A DNA stretch of 64,000 nt from Bacillota bacterium (GCA_012520795.1 JAAYNP010000086.1:1-64000); one strand, 5' to 3'; counted from the first letter of the stretch, positions 26,551 through 35,810 are shown. Notes: a model not told the origin generated them from the sequence alone. Program-made: numbers and translations.

Positions 26551-26569
26551 GGCAGCACCCCTATAAAAT

Positions 26570-26603
26570 GCTTAAAGGACGAAGAACAGGCTCCTCGTCC
26601 TTT
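26570..26603 (-). terminator. Probable terminator downstream of spo0A
   Basis: Minus strand AAAGGACGA and TCGTCCTTT form a perfect 9-bp stem with a 12-nt loop, followed by AAGCATTTT. The T run is weak, so termination may be partial and the steA cluster may be partly read from the spo0A operon. Confidence 0.65.
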
Positions 26604-26632
26604 CTAATATTGACCATTAACTGCAGGTTTAA

Positions 26633-27385
26633 TCATGGGAGAGAAAACGTCATGTTTATAATATCTGCCATTTTGGCAATAAAAGTAGAGTTGGTAGGCT
26701 TGCCCCTGGCGGGATCAATCGCATATGGAAAAAGCTTTTGAAGCTGTTCAAGATCACCTTTTGTCCATGCCGCATCTATTGCGTAGCGAATCGACCGCTC
26801 TACATGGCCGGCCCCCGTATGGTTGCTGCGGGCAACAGCCGGATAAAGCCTTTTGGTAATTCCGTTCAGCCAAGCGTGATCCTGACTGGCCAGCAAGATG
26901 GCATCAATCAGGTAGCGGTGGCCTTTGTAGTTGGGCGGGATGCCGAGATTGGCCAGATAACCGGCTAAGAACTGCCGCATGGGGCCCCGGTTGCGTCCGT
27001 AGAGGGGGTCAAAGCCGCTGCCCAGGTAATAATGAATCCATTTGATCCTGGCAATCAAGGCCCTTGGTTCAAACGGCTTAATAAGGTAATAGGCTGTTCC
27101 CAGCTCACTCAAGCCTGTAACGAAGTGATCATCTGCGATTCTTGATATGACCAGGACTCTAGTCTGCGGCTGCAGCCTCATGGTTTTCTGAACAAGGCCC
27201 ATCCCCCGTTCAATTGGCTGCATACAATCGAGAACCGCCACATCTGGATACTTGCCCGCTACCAGTTCCAGAAAGCCTTCATCGGTTGCCGCCAGGTGAG
27301 GCTCGATCTCAGGCTCGCTTTCCAGTTCGTCAAGGAAAGCGCTGCAGAATTCCCAGTCATCATCACGGAGCGCAACCTTGATCAA
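26633..27385 (-). CDS. spo0A: Sporulation master regulator Spo0A
   Basis: Spo0A is the response regulator that commits the cell to sporulation when phosphorylated. The 250-residue protein has a receiver domain (acidic pocket D8-D10, phospho-acceptor D53 in VAVLDCM, Lys103 in YYLIKPFEP) and the Spo0A C-terminal DNA-binding domain (about 140-250) with HTGAGHVERSIRYAIDAAW and KPTNSTFIAKMADI, which includes the recognition helix that binds 0A boxes. It follows spoIVB by 29 bases. Its conserved C-terminus makes the assignment sure. Confidence 0.97.
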   Translation of the reverse strand: MIKVALRDDDWEFCSAFLDELESEPEIEPHLAATDEGFLELVAGKYPDVAVLDCMQPIERGMGLVQKTMRLQPQTRVLVISRIADDHFVTGLSELGTAYYLIKPFEPRALIARIKWIHYYLGSGFDPLYGRNRGPMRQFLAGYLANLGIPPNYKGHRYLIDAILLASQDHAWLNGITKRLYPAVARSNHTGAGHVERSIRYAIDAAWTKGDLEQLQKLFPYAIDPARGKPTNSTFIAKMADIINMTFSLP

Positions 27386-27414
27386 CTAAGGGCACCTCCC
27401 AATCTGGAATGACG

Positions 27415-28716
27415 TTAACAAGCAGCTGTCAACACTTGCCTGGTGGGCTCGGCAGTACCGATCCCCGATTCATATACCATCCACTCGATAAATCCACCGT
27501 AACCCATCCGTGGATCGTTGACAAACACATGGGTGATCGCTCCGATCAGTTTGCCGTTCTGGACAATCGGGCTGCCGCTCATGCCCTGGATGATGCCGCC
27601 TGTTTTGCTTAAAAGCTCAGGATCGACCACCCGCAAAATCATCCCTTTGTCATCCGGCTGAGACTGACGGTAGATTTTGGTGACCTCCACATCAAACTCT
27701 TGAATCTGCTCCCCGTCAATTACTGTGTAGATTTTTGCGGGGCCGGGCTTGACTTCATGGTTAAACGCAATCGGAATCGGCTCCATGAAATAAGGATTAT
27801 GCAGTCTGGCAACAAGCATGCCAAAGATGCCAAACTTTGAGTTCTTTTCGATAGAGCCGATTACAGCTTGATCCACAAACACACCCAGCTTCTCGCCGGG
27901 CAAGCCCCGAATTCCCTGCTTGACACTCTGGATACTTGCGCTGACTATGCTGCCGCTGCTAATCTCCACACCTCTGCCCAGCCCATCTGTAATTGTGTGG
28001 CCTAAAGCCCCATACCTACCTGCTTGGTCAAAGAAGGTCAGTGTCCCCACTCCACTGGCGGGATCCTCCAAAAACACGCCCAACAGGTACACCTGCCGCT
28101 GGGCGCCCCTTAAATCGTCCTGCACCGACAAAACCGGGGTGACCTCAGCAGTCAGGCGCTGGCCATTCCGGTGAAGCTCAATGGTGAGGGTCGAGGCTTG
28201 AGGAGCTAGTTCGTTAACGATTTGGCCGACTTGCTCGGGCTGGGTGACATTTCTGCCTGCGATGGATATGATCACATCACCGGGCTGCAACCCGGCGTCA
28301 GCCGCCGGGTAATACTCTCCGCCATCTATACCCCTTACCGGTACTATGCGGCTGATCACCAGTCCGATAGGGTTGACCATCACCCCTATGGAATGGCCGC
28401 CGGGAAAGAGCAGCACCTCCGGGACAACATCAACCACCAAGTCGCGCACGGGGATAAATCCAAACAGGCGCAGTTGATAATACTGCTTACCGACCTGGTC
28501 CGCCCGGAAAAAAAACTTCCCCTCCGAGGTGGGGACGTTCAAACCTGCTCCATCAACGAGACAAAACGGCAGCTGTACAGATAGCGACAGTTCAGTCCCG
28601 GGAAACAACCTAATATCACCCGGGATTCCCGCCATGCTTGCCAGCGGCATGGTGGAAAGCAGGCCAAATACGACTAATGCAGGTATCAGCAACAACCAGT
28701 TGTACCTTTTTTTCAC
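27415..28716 (-). CDS. spoIVB: SpoIVB serine peptidase
   Basis: SpoIVB is secreted from the forespore into the intermembrane space, where it cleaves SpoIVFA and triggers pro-SigK processing. The 433-residue protein has an N-terminal membrane segment (NWLLLIPALVVFGLL), a PDZ domain around residues 130-190, and an S55 peptidase domain with the histidine motif GALGHTITDG and the serine motif GMSGSPIVQNGKLIGA. GTG at 28716, 9 nt after GGGGAG, is chosen over the track start. Upstream recN and downstream spo0A match the B. subtilis order. Confidence 0.96.
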   Translation of the reverse strand: MKKRYNWLLLIPALVVFGLLSTMPLASMAGIPGDIRLFPGTELSLSVQLPFCLVDGAGLNVPTSEGKFFFRADQVGKQYYQLRLFGFIPVRDLVVDVVPEVLLFPGGHSIGVMVNPIGLVISRIVPVRGIDGGEYYPAADAGLQPGDVIISIAGRNVTQPEQVGQIVNELAPQASTLTIELHRNGQRLTAEVTPVLSVQDDLRGAQRQVYLLGVFLEDPASGVGTLTFFDQAGRYGALGHTITDGLGRGVEISSGSIVSASIQSVKQGIRGLPGEKLGVFVDQAVIGSIEKNSKFGIFGMLVARLHNPYFMEPIPIAFNHEVKPGPAKIYTVIDGEQIQEFDVEVTKIYRQSQPDDKGMILRVVDPELLSKTGGIIQGMSGSPIVQNGKLIGAITHVFVNDPRMGYGGFIEWMVYESGIGTAEPTRQVLTAAC

Positions 28717-28785
28717 ACCCGGATACTCCCCTCGCAACATCATTTGCTTGTATCGTACCCGGGTTGGATAAGTTTATTTCAGGAA

Positions 28786-30456
28786 CTAGCTGGTATTTGC
28801 CTGTTTCAACAGCTCTTTGGCATGGGCTGCAGTCGCTTTTTGACCGGCTTGGCCGCCAAGCATCCTGACCAATTCTTCGATTCTTTCCTCCTGATCCAGC
28901 ATAGTTACGGACACACTGGCCCTGCCGTCCTTTTCTCGTTTTTCCACATAGTAATGGTGCTCGGCAAAGCTGGCAACAACAGGCAGGTGTGTCACCACAA
29001 ATACCTGAGACTCCTTGCTGAGATTGCGAAGTTTCTGGGCAACACTGCGGGCTGTCCTCCCTCCGATTCCGCTGTCCACTTCATCAAAAACCAAAGCGGG
29101 GATCCGATCAATCTCCACCAGGCAGTTCTTCAGTGCCAGCATAATCCGGGACATCTCGCCACCTGATGCAATTTTAGCCAATGGTTTAAGCTCCTCGCCG
29201 ATGTTTGGCGAAATCATAAACTCCACCGCATCAATCCCTGTTTCATCCAAGGGCTGATCGGCAAACCTTACTTCAAACCTGGTTCCTTCCATATTCAGAT
29301 CAGCCAGGTGTTTCTCAATCTGTTTTTCCATAACCTTTGCACACTCATGCCTTTTTTGCCGCAGATCGCTGCAGAGAAGGGCCAATTCTGCGCTGAGGGC
29401 ATCTTCGTCCGCCTTCAGTTTCTCAATCGTTATCTCGCTCTCTTCAAGTACTGCCAGCTCCTTTTTAATCTGCTCGGCATAAGCCAAGATGGCTTCCTCG
29501 GATTCACCATACTTGCGCTTCAAGGCCCTCAACAGCGCTAATCGGTTTTCAATCTGCTCCAGTGCGTGAGGATCGCGATCAAACCCCTCCATGTACTGAC
29601 GCAAGTCCCGGGAACCTTCCTCGAGCTGAACCAAGGCCTGGTGGAACAATTCGGATATGGAAGTGATTTCCGGGTCAAAACGGGCTAACGATTCAAGCTC
29701 ACTGACGGCTTGTGCAAGCTGATCATACAGCGGAGGCTGATCGGTATGCTCCTGCAGCCTGGCATAAACACTCTCGGCCGTTGTGGTAATCCGCTCAATA
29801 TTGGCCAGGCGTTGATGCCGGCGGAGCAGCTCTGCCTCCTCCCCAACTTCCAGCTGTGCATGGTCTATTTCATTAATCTGAAACTGCAGCAAATCAATGC
29901 GTACCAAACGTTCCCGCTCCTGATTCTGCAGGCGCTCTCTTTCTTTCTTTACCAGCACATACTTTTCGTACCAGCTCTTGACAATTTGGCGCAGGTTTTG
30001 GATTCCGACCCCTCCAAAGGCATCAAGCATGTCCAAATGGCGCGGGACATCAAGCAGACTTTGATGATTATGCTGGCCGAGGATATCAACCAAGTGCCTG
30101 CCGAGAAGTGAAAGTTGGTTTACCGAAGCCAGATTGCCGTTGAGCCAACAGCGGTTGCGCCCACTGCGGTGAATCTCACGGCTGACAATCAGCTCGGAAT
30201 CAAAACTAATCCCCCAATCGGAAAGCACTGGGAAGGCCGTTTCCGGTACTGTGAACACTGCTTCGATCAACGCCCGCTCACTGCCTGTGCGGATCATTTC
30301 CAACGATGCCCGTGCACCCAAAAGCAGGCTTAAGGCATCAATGATGATTGATTTTCCTGCTCCGGTTTCTCCGGTCAGCACACTAAAGCCTTCATAGAAT
30401 GATAAATGAACATGCTCGATTAGGGCAAAGTCTCTAATCTGCAGTTCCTTCAGCAC
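28786..30456 (-). CDS. recN: DNA repair protein RecN
   Basis: RecN is an SMC-like ATPase that acts early in double-strand break repair. The 556-residue protein has Walker A (GETGAGKSIIIDAL), long coiled coils on either side of the centre (about 160-220 and 300-370) and a C-terminal ABC signature (ASGGEMSRIMLALK) and Walker B (ALVFDEVDSGIGG). The GTG at 30456, 6 nt after GAGGTGG, gives (M)LKELQIRDFALIEH. argR overlaps just upstream in the conserved order. Confidence 0.96.
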   Translation of the reverse strand: MLKELQIRDFALIEHVHLSFYEGFSVLTGETGAGKSIIIDALSLLLGARASLEMIRTGSERALIEAVFTVPETAFPVLSDWGISFDSELIVSREIHRSGRNRCWLNGNLASVNQLSLLGRHLVDILGQHNHQSLLDVPRHLDMLDAFGGVGIQNLRQIVKSWYEKYVLVKKERERLQNQERERLVRIDLLQFQINEIDHAQLEVGEEAELLRRHQRLANIERITTTAESVYARLQEHTDQPPLYDQLAQAVSELESLARFDPEITSISELFHQALVQLEEGSRDLRQYMEGFDRDPHALEQIENRLALLRALKRKYGESEEAILAYAEQIKKELAVLEESEITIEKLKADEDALSAELALLCSDLRQKRHECAKVMEKQIEKHLADLNMEGTRFEVRFADQPLDETGIDAVEFMISPNIGEELKPLAKIASGGEMSRIMLALKNCLVEIDRIPALVFDEVDSGIGGRTARSVAQKLRNLSKESQVFVVTHLPVVASFAEHHYYVEKREKDGRASVSVTMLDQEERIEELVRMLGGQAGQKATAAHAKELLKQANTS

Positions 30457-30467
30457 GGTGCTCCACC

Positions 30468-30953
30468 TCATTGTCCATAAAGCAATTCTTCCAGTTTCCG
30501 GTACAGTTCTCCGGCAATCCCCTTTGGCCTTTTTTGATTCTGTTCTCCTTCGGTGCGGACTACCAGGAAAATCACATCATCGCCGGCCAATGAGGCAATC
30601 ACGCCTTCCCACTTAAGGTCATCAAGGACTGCCGCCACCGCATTGGCCCCTCCGGGATATGTCTTGATAATCAAGAGATTTCCGCTAAAATCTATCCCCC
30701 GGACATAATCTTCAAAAACACGGCGGGCGCGCCGATTCAAATCTCCCTTCACTGTGCCCTGAGGCAGGGCATACTTATACCCTCCTTTGCCGTCGGGTAC
30801 TTTTGCCAACCGCAGCTCTTTAATGTCACGGGACACGGTAGCCTGAGTAACCTTAAACCCGGTATGATGCAGATAAACCATCAATTCTTCCTGGGTTTCA
30901 ATATCCCGTTCCTGGATCAGTTGTAAAAGATAGTGTTGGCGCTTGCTTTTCAC
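30468..30953 (-). CDS. argR: Arginine repressor ArgR/AhrC
   Basis: ArgR is the arginine-responsive hexameric regulator of arginine synthesis and catabolism. The 161-residue protein has the N-terminal winged helix-turn-helix (ETQEELMVYLHHTGFKVTQATVSRDIKEL, residues about 19-48) and the C-terminal oligomerisation and arginine-binding domain (GGANAVAAVLDDL, ASLAGDDVIFLVVR). It starts 4 bases inside nadK. Its location between nadK/tlyA and recN is standard for sporeformers. Confidence 0.95.
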   Translation of the reverse strand: MKSKRQHYLLQLIQERDIETQEELMVYLHHTGFKVTQATVSRDIKELRLAKVPDGKGGYKYALPQGTVKGDLNRRARRVFEDYVRGIDFSGNLLIIKTYPGGANAVAAVLDDLKWEGVIASLAGDDVIFLVVRTEGEQNQKRPKGIAGELYRKLEELLYGQ

Positions 30954-31837
30954 TGGTCGTATTCCTTTCTGCTCGTGATTGTCTTTAACCGGCTATTGAG
31001 AATCGTGAAGAAATTCCGTTCCTTAAGCTTGACAAATTTAGCCTTGACATCGGCCTTGGCCACCTCCACCTGATCATGGCTCTGCAGAGGAAAACCGGAT
31101 TGCCCGTCAATGGTCAGCATGATGTCTTTATGGCTGGCTTCCACAATCACCTTTACAACTGCGTCATGATGAACAACTACTGAGCGGGCGGCCAAAGTAT
31201 GAGGACAGATCGGTGTAATAATCAAGCAGTCCAATTGCGGTTCCACAATCGGCCCGCCGGCAGACAGTGAATAGGCTGTGGAACCGGTTGGGGTGGCTAC
31301 AATGATGCCGTCAGCCTGATAGTCCACTACAGGCTGATTATCCACAAAGGTGCGGACTTGAATGATCCGGGCAAATGTGCCGCGGGCGATCACTGCGTCA
31401 TTCAAAGCCCGGTAACTGGCTACTGCTTTACCATCACGGATGATTCTGCACATTATAAACATTCGTTCCTCAATACTGTATTCCTTGTTAATCAAGGCTG
31501 TGAGGGCAAACTCCAGCCTATCAGTTTCCAACTCGGTAAGAAACCCCAAATGGCCGACGTTGACACCAAGAATCGGCAGATCATATTCCGCGGCATCCCG
31601 AGCCGCCCTCAAAAGTGTACCATCCCCTCCCAGCACCAGGAGGACATCCAAATCTGAGACCTGTCCATCCTGCCAAGCAAGATCCCCTCGGCCGATCAGC
31701 TGTGCAGCCTTTGGATCCAGCCAAGGCACGGCACCCTGCGCCTCCAGAAAACCAACAACCTCTTGCGTCAATGATAGCGCCAGTTTTTTACCTATATGAG
31801 GTATAATGCCAATTCTAATCAGCCTTGCCACCCCCAC
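30950..31837 (-). CDS. nadK: NAD kinase
   Basis: NAD kinase phosphorylates NAD to NADP. The protein of about 295 residues has the family motifs VLLVLGGDGTLLRAAR, VNVGHLGFLTE and PTGSTAYSLSAGGP. GTG at 31837 overlaps the end of tlyA by 19 bases; a GTG at 31831 is an alternative start. It belongs to the dxs-tlyA-nadK-argR-recN run. Confidence 0.95.
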   Translation of the reverse strand: MGVARLIRIGIIPHIGKKLALSLTQEVVGFLEAQGAVPWLDPKAAQLIGRGDLAWQDGQVSDLDVLLVLGGDGTLLRAARDAAEYDLPILGVNVGHLGFLTELETDRLEFALTALINKEYSIEERMFIMCRIIRDGKAVASYRALNDAVIARGTFARIIQVRTFVDNQPVVDYQADGIIVATPTGSTAYSLSAGGPIVEPQLDCLIITPICPHTLAARSVVVHHDAVVKVIVEASHKDIMLTIDGQSGFPLQSHDQVEVAKADVKAKFVKLKERNFFTILNSRLKTITSRKEYDQ

Positions 31838-32649
31838 TTGTTCAGCTCAGAATCCTTGGCCACGGCCCTGAGAGTCTGTTCAACCAGTTGAGCATGATCG
31901 ATGACAGAAGCCTGCTTGCCAAAATAAGCCAAATACTCAATATTCCCCTGCGGGCCCAGGATCGGAGAATAGTCGATATTCATCAAGCCGGCGCCAAATT
32001 CCTGCAGCTGCCCCAGCAATTCAAGCAGCAGCTGGCGATGAACTCCAGGATCCCGGACCACTCCTTTTTTGCCCACCAGCTCCCGGCCCACTTCAAACTG
32101 AGGCTTGATCAGTGCAATGATTTGTCCCGCATCGGTAAGCAAATCAAGCAAACCGGCAAAAAACTTGGTTAATGAGATAAAGGCAACATCAACAACTGCC
32201 AAATCCGCCAATTGATCAAGCTTGTCCTTGGTAAGGTAGCGGATATTCGTACGTTCCATCACCACAACTCTGGGATCATTCCTCAGCTTCCAATCCAACT
32301 GCCCGTACCCCACATCCACAGCATATACCTTTGCGGCACCGTTTTGCAGAAGGCAGTCGGTAAACCCCCCGGTGGAGGCTCCTACATCGATGGCAATCAC
32401 ACCCTGGACATCAACATGAAAAACCTCCAGGGCTTTCGCCAGCTTCAAGCCGCCGCGGCTTACATAAGGATGAAGGCTGCCCTTGATTTCGATATTTACC
32501 CGGGAATCAACGGCGGTACCGGGTTTCTCGATCTTTTTATTGTCAGCGTAGACCAACCCTGCCATAATCGACCGCCGGGCTTGTTCCCTGGATGGAAAAA
32601 GCCCTTTCTCCACCAGAAGCTGGTCGATACGCTTTTTCTGATATCCCAT
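31819..32649 (-). CDS. tlyA: TlyA family rRNA 2'-O-methyltransferase
   Basis: TlyA (B. subtilis YqxC) proteins methylate ribose 2'-OH groups of rRNA; in some species this confers capreomycin sensitivity. The 276-residue protein has an N-terminal S4 RNA-binding domain (KKRIDQLLVEKGLFPSREQARRSI) and an FtsJ-like SAM domain with AIDVGASTGGFTDCLL. LIKPQFEVGRE is a further family motif. It starts 12 bases after the dxs stop. The rRNA site cannot be told from sequence. Confidence 0.93.
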   Translation of the reverse strand: MGYQKKRIDQLLVEKGLFPSREQARRSIMAGLVYADNKKIEKPGTAVDSRVNIEIKGSLHPYVSRGGLKLAKALEVFHVDVQGVIAIDVGASTGGFTDCLLQNGAAKVYAVDVGYGQLDWKLRNDPRVVVMERTNIRYLTKDKLDQLADLAVVDVAFISLTKFFAGLLDLLTDAGQIIALIKPQFEVGRELVGKKGVVRDPGVHRQLLLELLGQLQEFGAGLMNIDYSPILGPQGNIEYLAYFGKQASVIDHAQLVEQTLRAVAKDSELNKWGWQG

Positions 32650-32661
32650 GATCTGCTTTCA

Positions 32662-34533
32662 TCAACTCCTGCTGTATTCCAAGTGGGCTTGGAGATGCCG
32701 GCGGACGGCGGCGGCAATTTTCGCCGGTGTCAGGCCGTAAATCTCATGCAGTTCCCCAATCGTACCCTGGGGAACAAACTGATCCGGATAACCGAAGGTG
32801 ATCACTCGTTTTCGGCCTGACGCAGCATAGAATTTTGCCACCCAACTGCCAAAGCCTCCCACAACCACATTGTCTTCCAGCGTAAACACCAGATCGGTAC
32901 CCTTGGTCAGGTGATCCAGGGCCTTTTCGGACAGTGGCTTCAACAAACGCATGTTCACCACCCTGCAGGCGATATCCGGCTGCAGTAGAGCGGCTGCTTC
33001 CACCGCCGCATGCGCCAGGGTACCCACAGCCAGGATCACACAGTCTTCTCCTTCGGCCAAAAGCTCGCTGCCGATCATTCTGGCAGGATCAAAACTCAGG
33101 CTCGGATCCATCTTAGTCTCACTCTTCGGGTAACGGATCGCCACTGGGTGCTCCTGCTGCAAAGCCCATTTCAGCATGGCTTCCAGTTCTGCACCATCTT
33201 TCGGAGCCAGTATAATCAGGTTTGGGATATGGCTCAAGTAGCTCAAATCAAATATGCCATGATGGGTGGGCCCATCCTCACCAACAACTCCACTGCGGTC
33301 GATTGCAATCACGACCGGCAAATCCTGAAGGCAGATATCATGGAGAATCTGGTCATAGCCTCTCTGCAAAAATGTTGAATAAATGGCTGCCACCGGACGC
33401 ATCCCCTGAACTGCCAACCCTGCCGCGAAAGTCAGGGCATGCTGTTCAGCAATCCCTACATCAAAGAACCGCTCCGGAAAAGCCCTGGAAAATTCTGTCA
33501 ATCCGGTACCATCGGGCATTGCCGCAGTGATTGCCACAATTCTAGGTTCAGTCTTGGCCAGTTTGACCAGAGCTGTCCCAAACGCATTGCTGAAACTGAC
33601 AGCTCGTTCATACCCCTGTTCCGGCTCTGCACTGCCGAAATTGGGGCCCAAACCGTGGTACTGGATAGGGTTCTCTTCGGCTGGAGTGAAACCCTTGCCT
33701 TTCTGTGTAATGGCATGGATCAAGACCGGCCCGCCCCGTCTGATCCCATCCTGCAGCGCCCGCTGCAGCTGTCTGATGTTGTGGCCGTCAAAAGGGCCAA
33801 AGTAGGCAAAGCCCAATTCTTCAAACAGCTGGCCCGGCAGCAGGCTCTTAACTGCATCTTTCAACGATGAACCCAAGCGGCTGGCGGGGCCTCCAATCGC
33901 CGGGATCCTCCTGATAAAACTCTCCAACTCGGACCTGGCCTTGTGCAAAGTTGGATCAAGGCGGAGCCTGTTCAAGTAGTTGCTCATGGCCCCGACATTT
34001 TTGGCGATGGACATGGCGTTGTCGTTCAAGACTACTACCAAATCGACACCCAGCTGGCCGGCGTGATTCAGTGCCTCAAAAGCCATTCCTCCTGTGAGAG
34101 CTCCGTCCCCGATAACGGCCACCACCTTGAAGCTTTCTTGGTTCAGATCACGGGCAATGGCAATGCCAAGAGCTGCTGAAATTGAAGTTGAACTGTGTCC
34201 GGCGCGAAATATGTCGTGCGGGCTTTCTTCCGGGACCGGAAAGCCGGAAATGCCGCCTAACTGCCGCAAAGTACCAAAATTGTGGTATCTGTTGGTCAGC
34301 AATTTATGGGGATAGCATTGATGCCCCACATCCCAGATGATCTTGTCCTCAGGGCTGTTGAACACTGAGTGTAGAGCAATGGTCAGTTCCACCACACCTA
34401 GATTGGCACCCAAATGCCCACCTGTATGTGTTACCGTAGTAATGATCTTGTCGCGGATTTCCTGTGCCAGGGCAGTCAATTGCTGATAGTCTAATTTGTG
34501 TAAATCTTGCGGAGATTGAATTGACTCCAACAA
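32662..34533 (-). CDS. dxs: 1-deoxy-D-xylulose-5-phosphate synthase Dxs
   Basis: Dxs condenses pyruvate and glyceraldehyde 3-phosphate using thiamin diphosphate, the entry step of the MEP isoprenoid pathway. The 623-residue protein has the TPP-binding GDGALTGG with NDNAMSIAKN, HVGIAEQHALTFAAGLA-like sequence (VGIAEQHALTFA), and the C-terminal transketolase domain. The TTG start at 34533 follows AAGGGGG by about 10 nt. It is placed beyond the oapA gene, so an isoprenoid enzyme lies on each side of the OLE locus (ispA upstream, dxs downstream). Confidence 0.96.
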   Translation of the reverse strand: MLESIQSPQDLHKLDYQQLTALAQEIRDKIITTVTHTGGHLGANLGVVELTIALHSVFNSPEDKIIWDVGHQCYPHKLLTNRYHNFGTLRQLGGISGFPVPEESPHDIFRAGHSSTSISAALGIAIARDLNQESFKVVAVIGDGALTGGMAFEALNHAGQLGVDLVVVLNDNAMSIAKNVGAMSNYLNRLRLDPTLHKARSELESFIRRIPAIGGPASRLGSSLKDAVKSLLPGQLFEELGFAYFGPFDGHNIRQLQRALQDGIRRGGPVLIHAITQKGKGFTPAEENPIQYHGLGPNFGSAEPEQGYERAVSFSNAFGTALVKLAKTEPRIVAITAAMPDGTGLTEFSRAFPERFFDVGIAEQHALTFAAGLAVQGMRPVAAIYSTFLQRGYDQILHDICLQDLPVVIAIDRSGVVGEDGPTHHGIFDLSYLSHIPNLIILAPKDGAELEAMLKWALQQEHPVAIRYPKSETKMDPSLSFDPARMIGSELLAEGEDCVILAVGTLAHAAVEAAALLQPDIACRVVNMRLLKPLSEKALDHLTKGTDLVFTLEDNVVVGGFGSWVAKFYAASGRKRVITFGYPDQFVPQGTIGELHEIYGLTPAKIAAAVRRHLQAHLEYSRS

Positions 34534-34555
34534 GTAGTGTACGCCCCCTTTGATG

Positions 34556-35122
34556 TTATTTGCGGTTCTTAGCTTTGTCTGTTTCGATTATTCTTAAACC
34601 CACTCTTTCCAGTGCATATAATACTCTTCCTGCCGCCTGCAAGATATCAGTTGATCGGTTGATGGCAAAGCTTTTGGCATAAGCCTTCCCACCAACAGTA
34701 ACGGCAGTGACAAACCCAATCAATAAGGTGTTGGCAATGCTTTCCCTAATCCCTGGGTAGTTGAGGGCAAAACGGAACACAATTGCAGCGCCAATCGCCC
34801 CACTGATCGTGCCGGCAATATCACCAACCACATCATTGCAAAAAGACGCGACTCGATCAGCGCTGCGCACCAACCAAATGCTGTGTTTGGCTCCCGCGAC
34901 CTTGTCAGTAGCCATGGCATGGAACGGGGCTTCTTCTCCTGAAGCAGCCGCAGTACCGATAATGTCAAAGACAATCCCTAACAGAACAATAAAAAAAAGC
35001 AGTATCAAGCTGATGGCAAGAGGGGAAAACTCTAGGACAGCATTACTGCTGAAGTTAATCAAAACAGAGATTAAAAAAGTAGTCACACCAGTAATCAAAC
35101 TGCGTTTTAGGTGTTTTTTCAT
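34556..35122 (-). CDS. oapA: OLE-associated membrane protein OapA
   Basis: A 188-residue membrane protein with hydrophobic segments at about residues 10-28, 34-56, 100-118 and 130-148 and an Asp-x3-Asp motif (D97-VVG-D101), which I recall as the conserved feature of OapA, the protein that binds OLE RNA and holds it at the membrane. It lies 27 bases after the RNA's closing helix, in the same transcript orientation, between the RNA and dxs. That position plus size and motif is the identification. The sequence also weakly recalls the membrane domain of CNNM/DUF21 proteins (FDIIGTAAASGEEAPFHAM), which is inference. Confidence 0.85.
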   Translation of the reverse strand: MKKHLKRSLITGVTTFLISVLINFSSNAVLEFSPLAISLILLFFIVLLGIVFDIIGTAAASGEEAPFHAMATDKVAGAKHSIWLVRSADRVASFCNDVVGDIAGTISGAIGAAIVFRFALNYPGIRESIANTLLIGFVTAVTVGGKAYAKSFAINRSTDILQAAGRVLYALERVGLRIIETDKAKNRK

Positions 35123-35149
35123 CTAAACCCTTTCCCGCGATATGTAATA

Positions 35150-35771
35150 ATAAGTGAATGACAGCGGACTGAGTAAAGATTGTGGCTTAGGTCTAGCAGG
35201 TTTTCCCAAAGATCTTCCAGCTCGTCACCGAAGCCGGCGGTTTCCCCTTTCCGATCTTTTTGCCATGTCGCCAATGGCAAGGCTAGATTACCACTTAGTC
35301 CACACCGTAATCCTCAATCCACCTTCGTTTGCACGAAACAGTCTAGGAGTTTTCCTCGACACCAATTTGCCCATCTCTAGCCTCTTTTGCAGTACGGGTT
35401 TCAAGCTGTGGATACCTTGGCCTTTGGTACCCATGTTAACAACTGCTATCCCCCCAATACCGCTCAAGGCAGGCTACTCTATACACAGCACATGGTTCGA
35501 ATGGGCTATGTTAGCGTACCGAGTATAGGTTCACTCCTAAGCCGTAGAGGTACAGTCTCCCGTACCACCACGAACTTAGGTCTCCGTGATAAGAGGGACA
35601 AAGCCTACATGCCGTTGTAGATTGCCCTCTTATCTTAACCCCCAGCAGCAACCCCCGACTGGGCGTTGAAGGCCACCACCAGAGACTTCATCGATGTGCC
35701 CTTAAACGGATTTTTAGGCCCGTCTTCGAGATGAAATTGGTGACTAGAATACTGCGTCATTCACTCAGATT
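35150..35771 (-). ncRNA. ole: OLE RNA (ornate, large, extremophilic RNA)
   Basis: About 620 nt with no plausible coding frame. The predicted ends pair in a perfect 10-bp helix: AGTGAATGAC at 35756-35765 (5' end on the minus strand) with GTCATTCACT at 35153-35162, extended by two more pairs after a bulged U. Inside are clear stems, for example GATAAGAGGG / CCCTCTTATC enclosing CTACA/TGTAG (35588-35634) and TTCGT-GCAA-ACGAA with a GNRA tetraloop. Size, a terminal closing helix, and location between ispA and oapA-dxs are the features of the OLE RNA class, which occurs in extremophilic and anaerobic Bacillota and is linked to tolerance of alcohol and cold and to membrane localisation with OapA. 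Confidence 0.88.
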
Positions 35772-35778
35772 CAATTAC

Positions 35779-35807
35779 ATTATAACAGATCTTCTGCCGA
35801 TCTTCAA
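35779..35807 (-). promoter_or_regulatory. SigA-type promoter of the OLE RNA-oapA unit
   Basis: Minus strand TTGAAG, exactly 17 nt, TATAAT. The expected start is near 35771, a few bases before the RNA closing helix begins at 35765. The spacing places the RNA's 5' end where the fold predicts it. The whole promoter lies in the gap of about 45 bases between the ispA stop and the RNA, so the RNA can be made independently of the ispA operon. Confidence 0.88.
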
Positions 35808-35810
35808 TCT

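Noticed and set aside
35154-35620. Plus-strand ORFs of 66-124 residues inside the OLE region (35154..35528, 35180..35380, 35387..35620).
   Set aside because: They overlap each other in different frames, have no ribosome sites, and lie antisense to a region with extensive base pairing; they are shadows of the structured RNA.
35150-35771. Other large RNA classes (RNase P, tmRNA, 6S RNA, group I or II intron).
   Set aside because: None of their hallmark motifs is visible: no tmRNA tag frame with ANDENY-like ending, no intron domain V, no RNase P core pattern. Location and partner gene fit OLE better.
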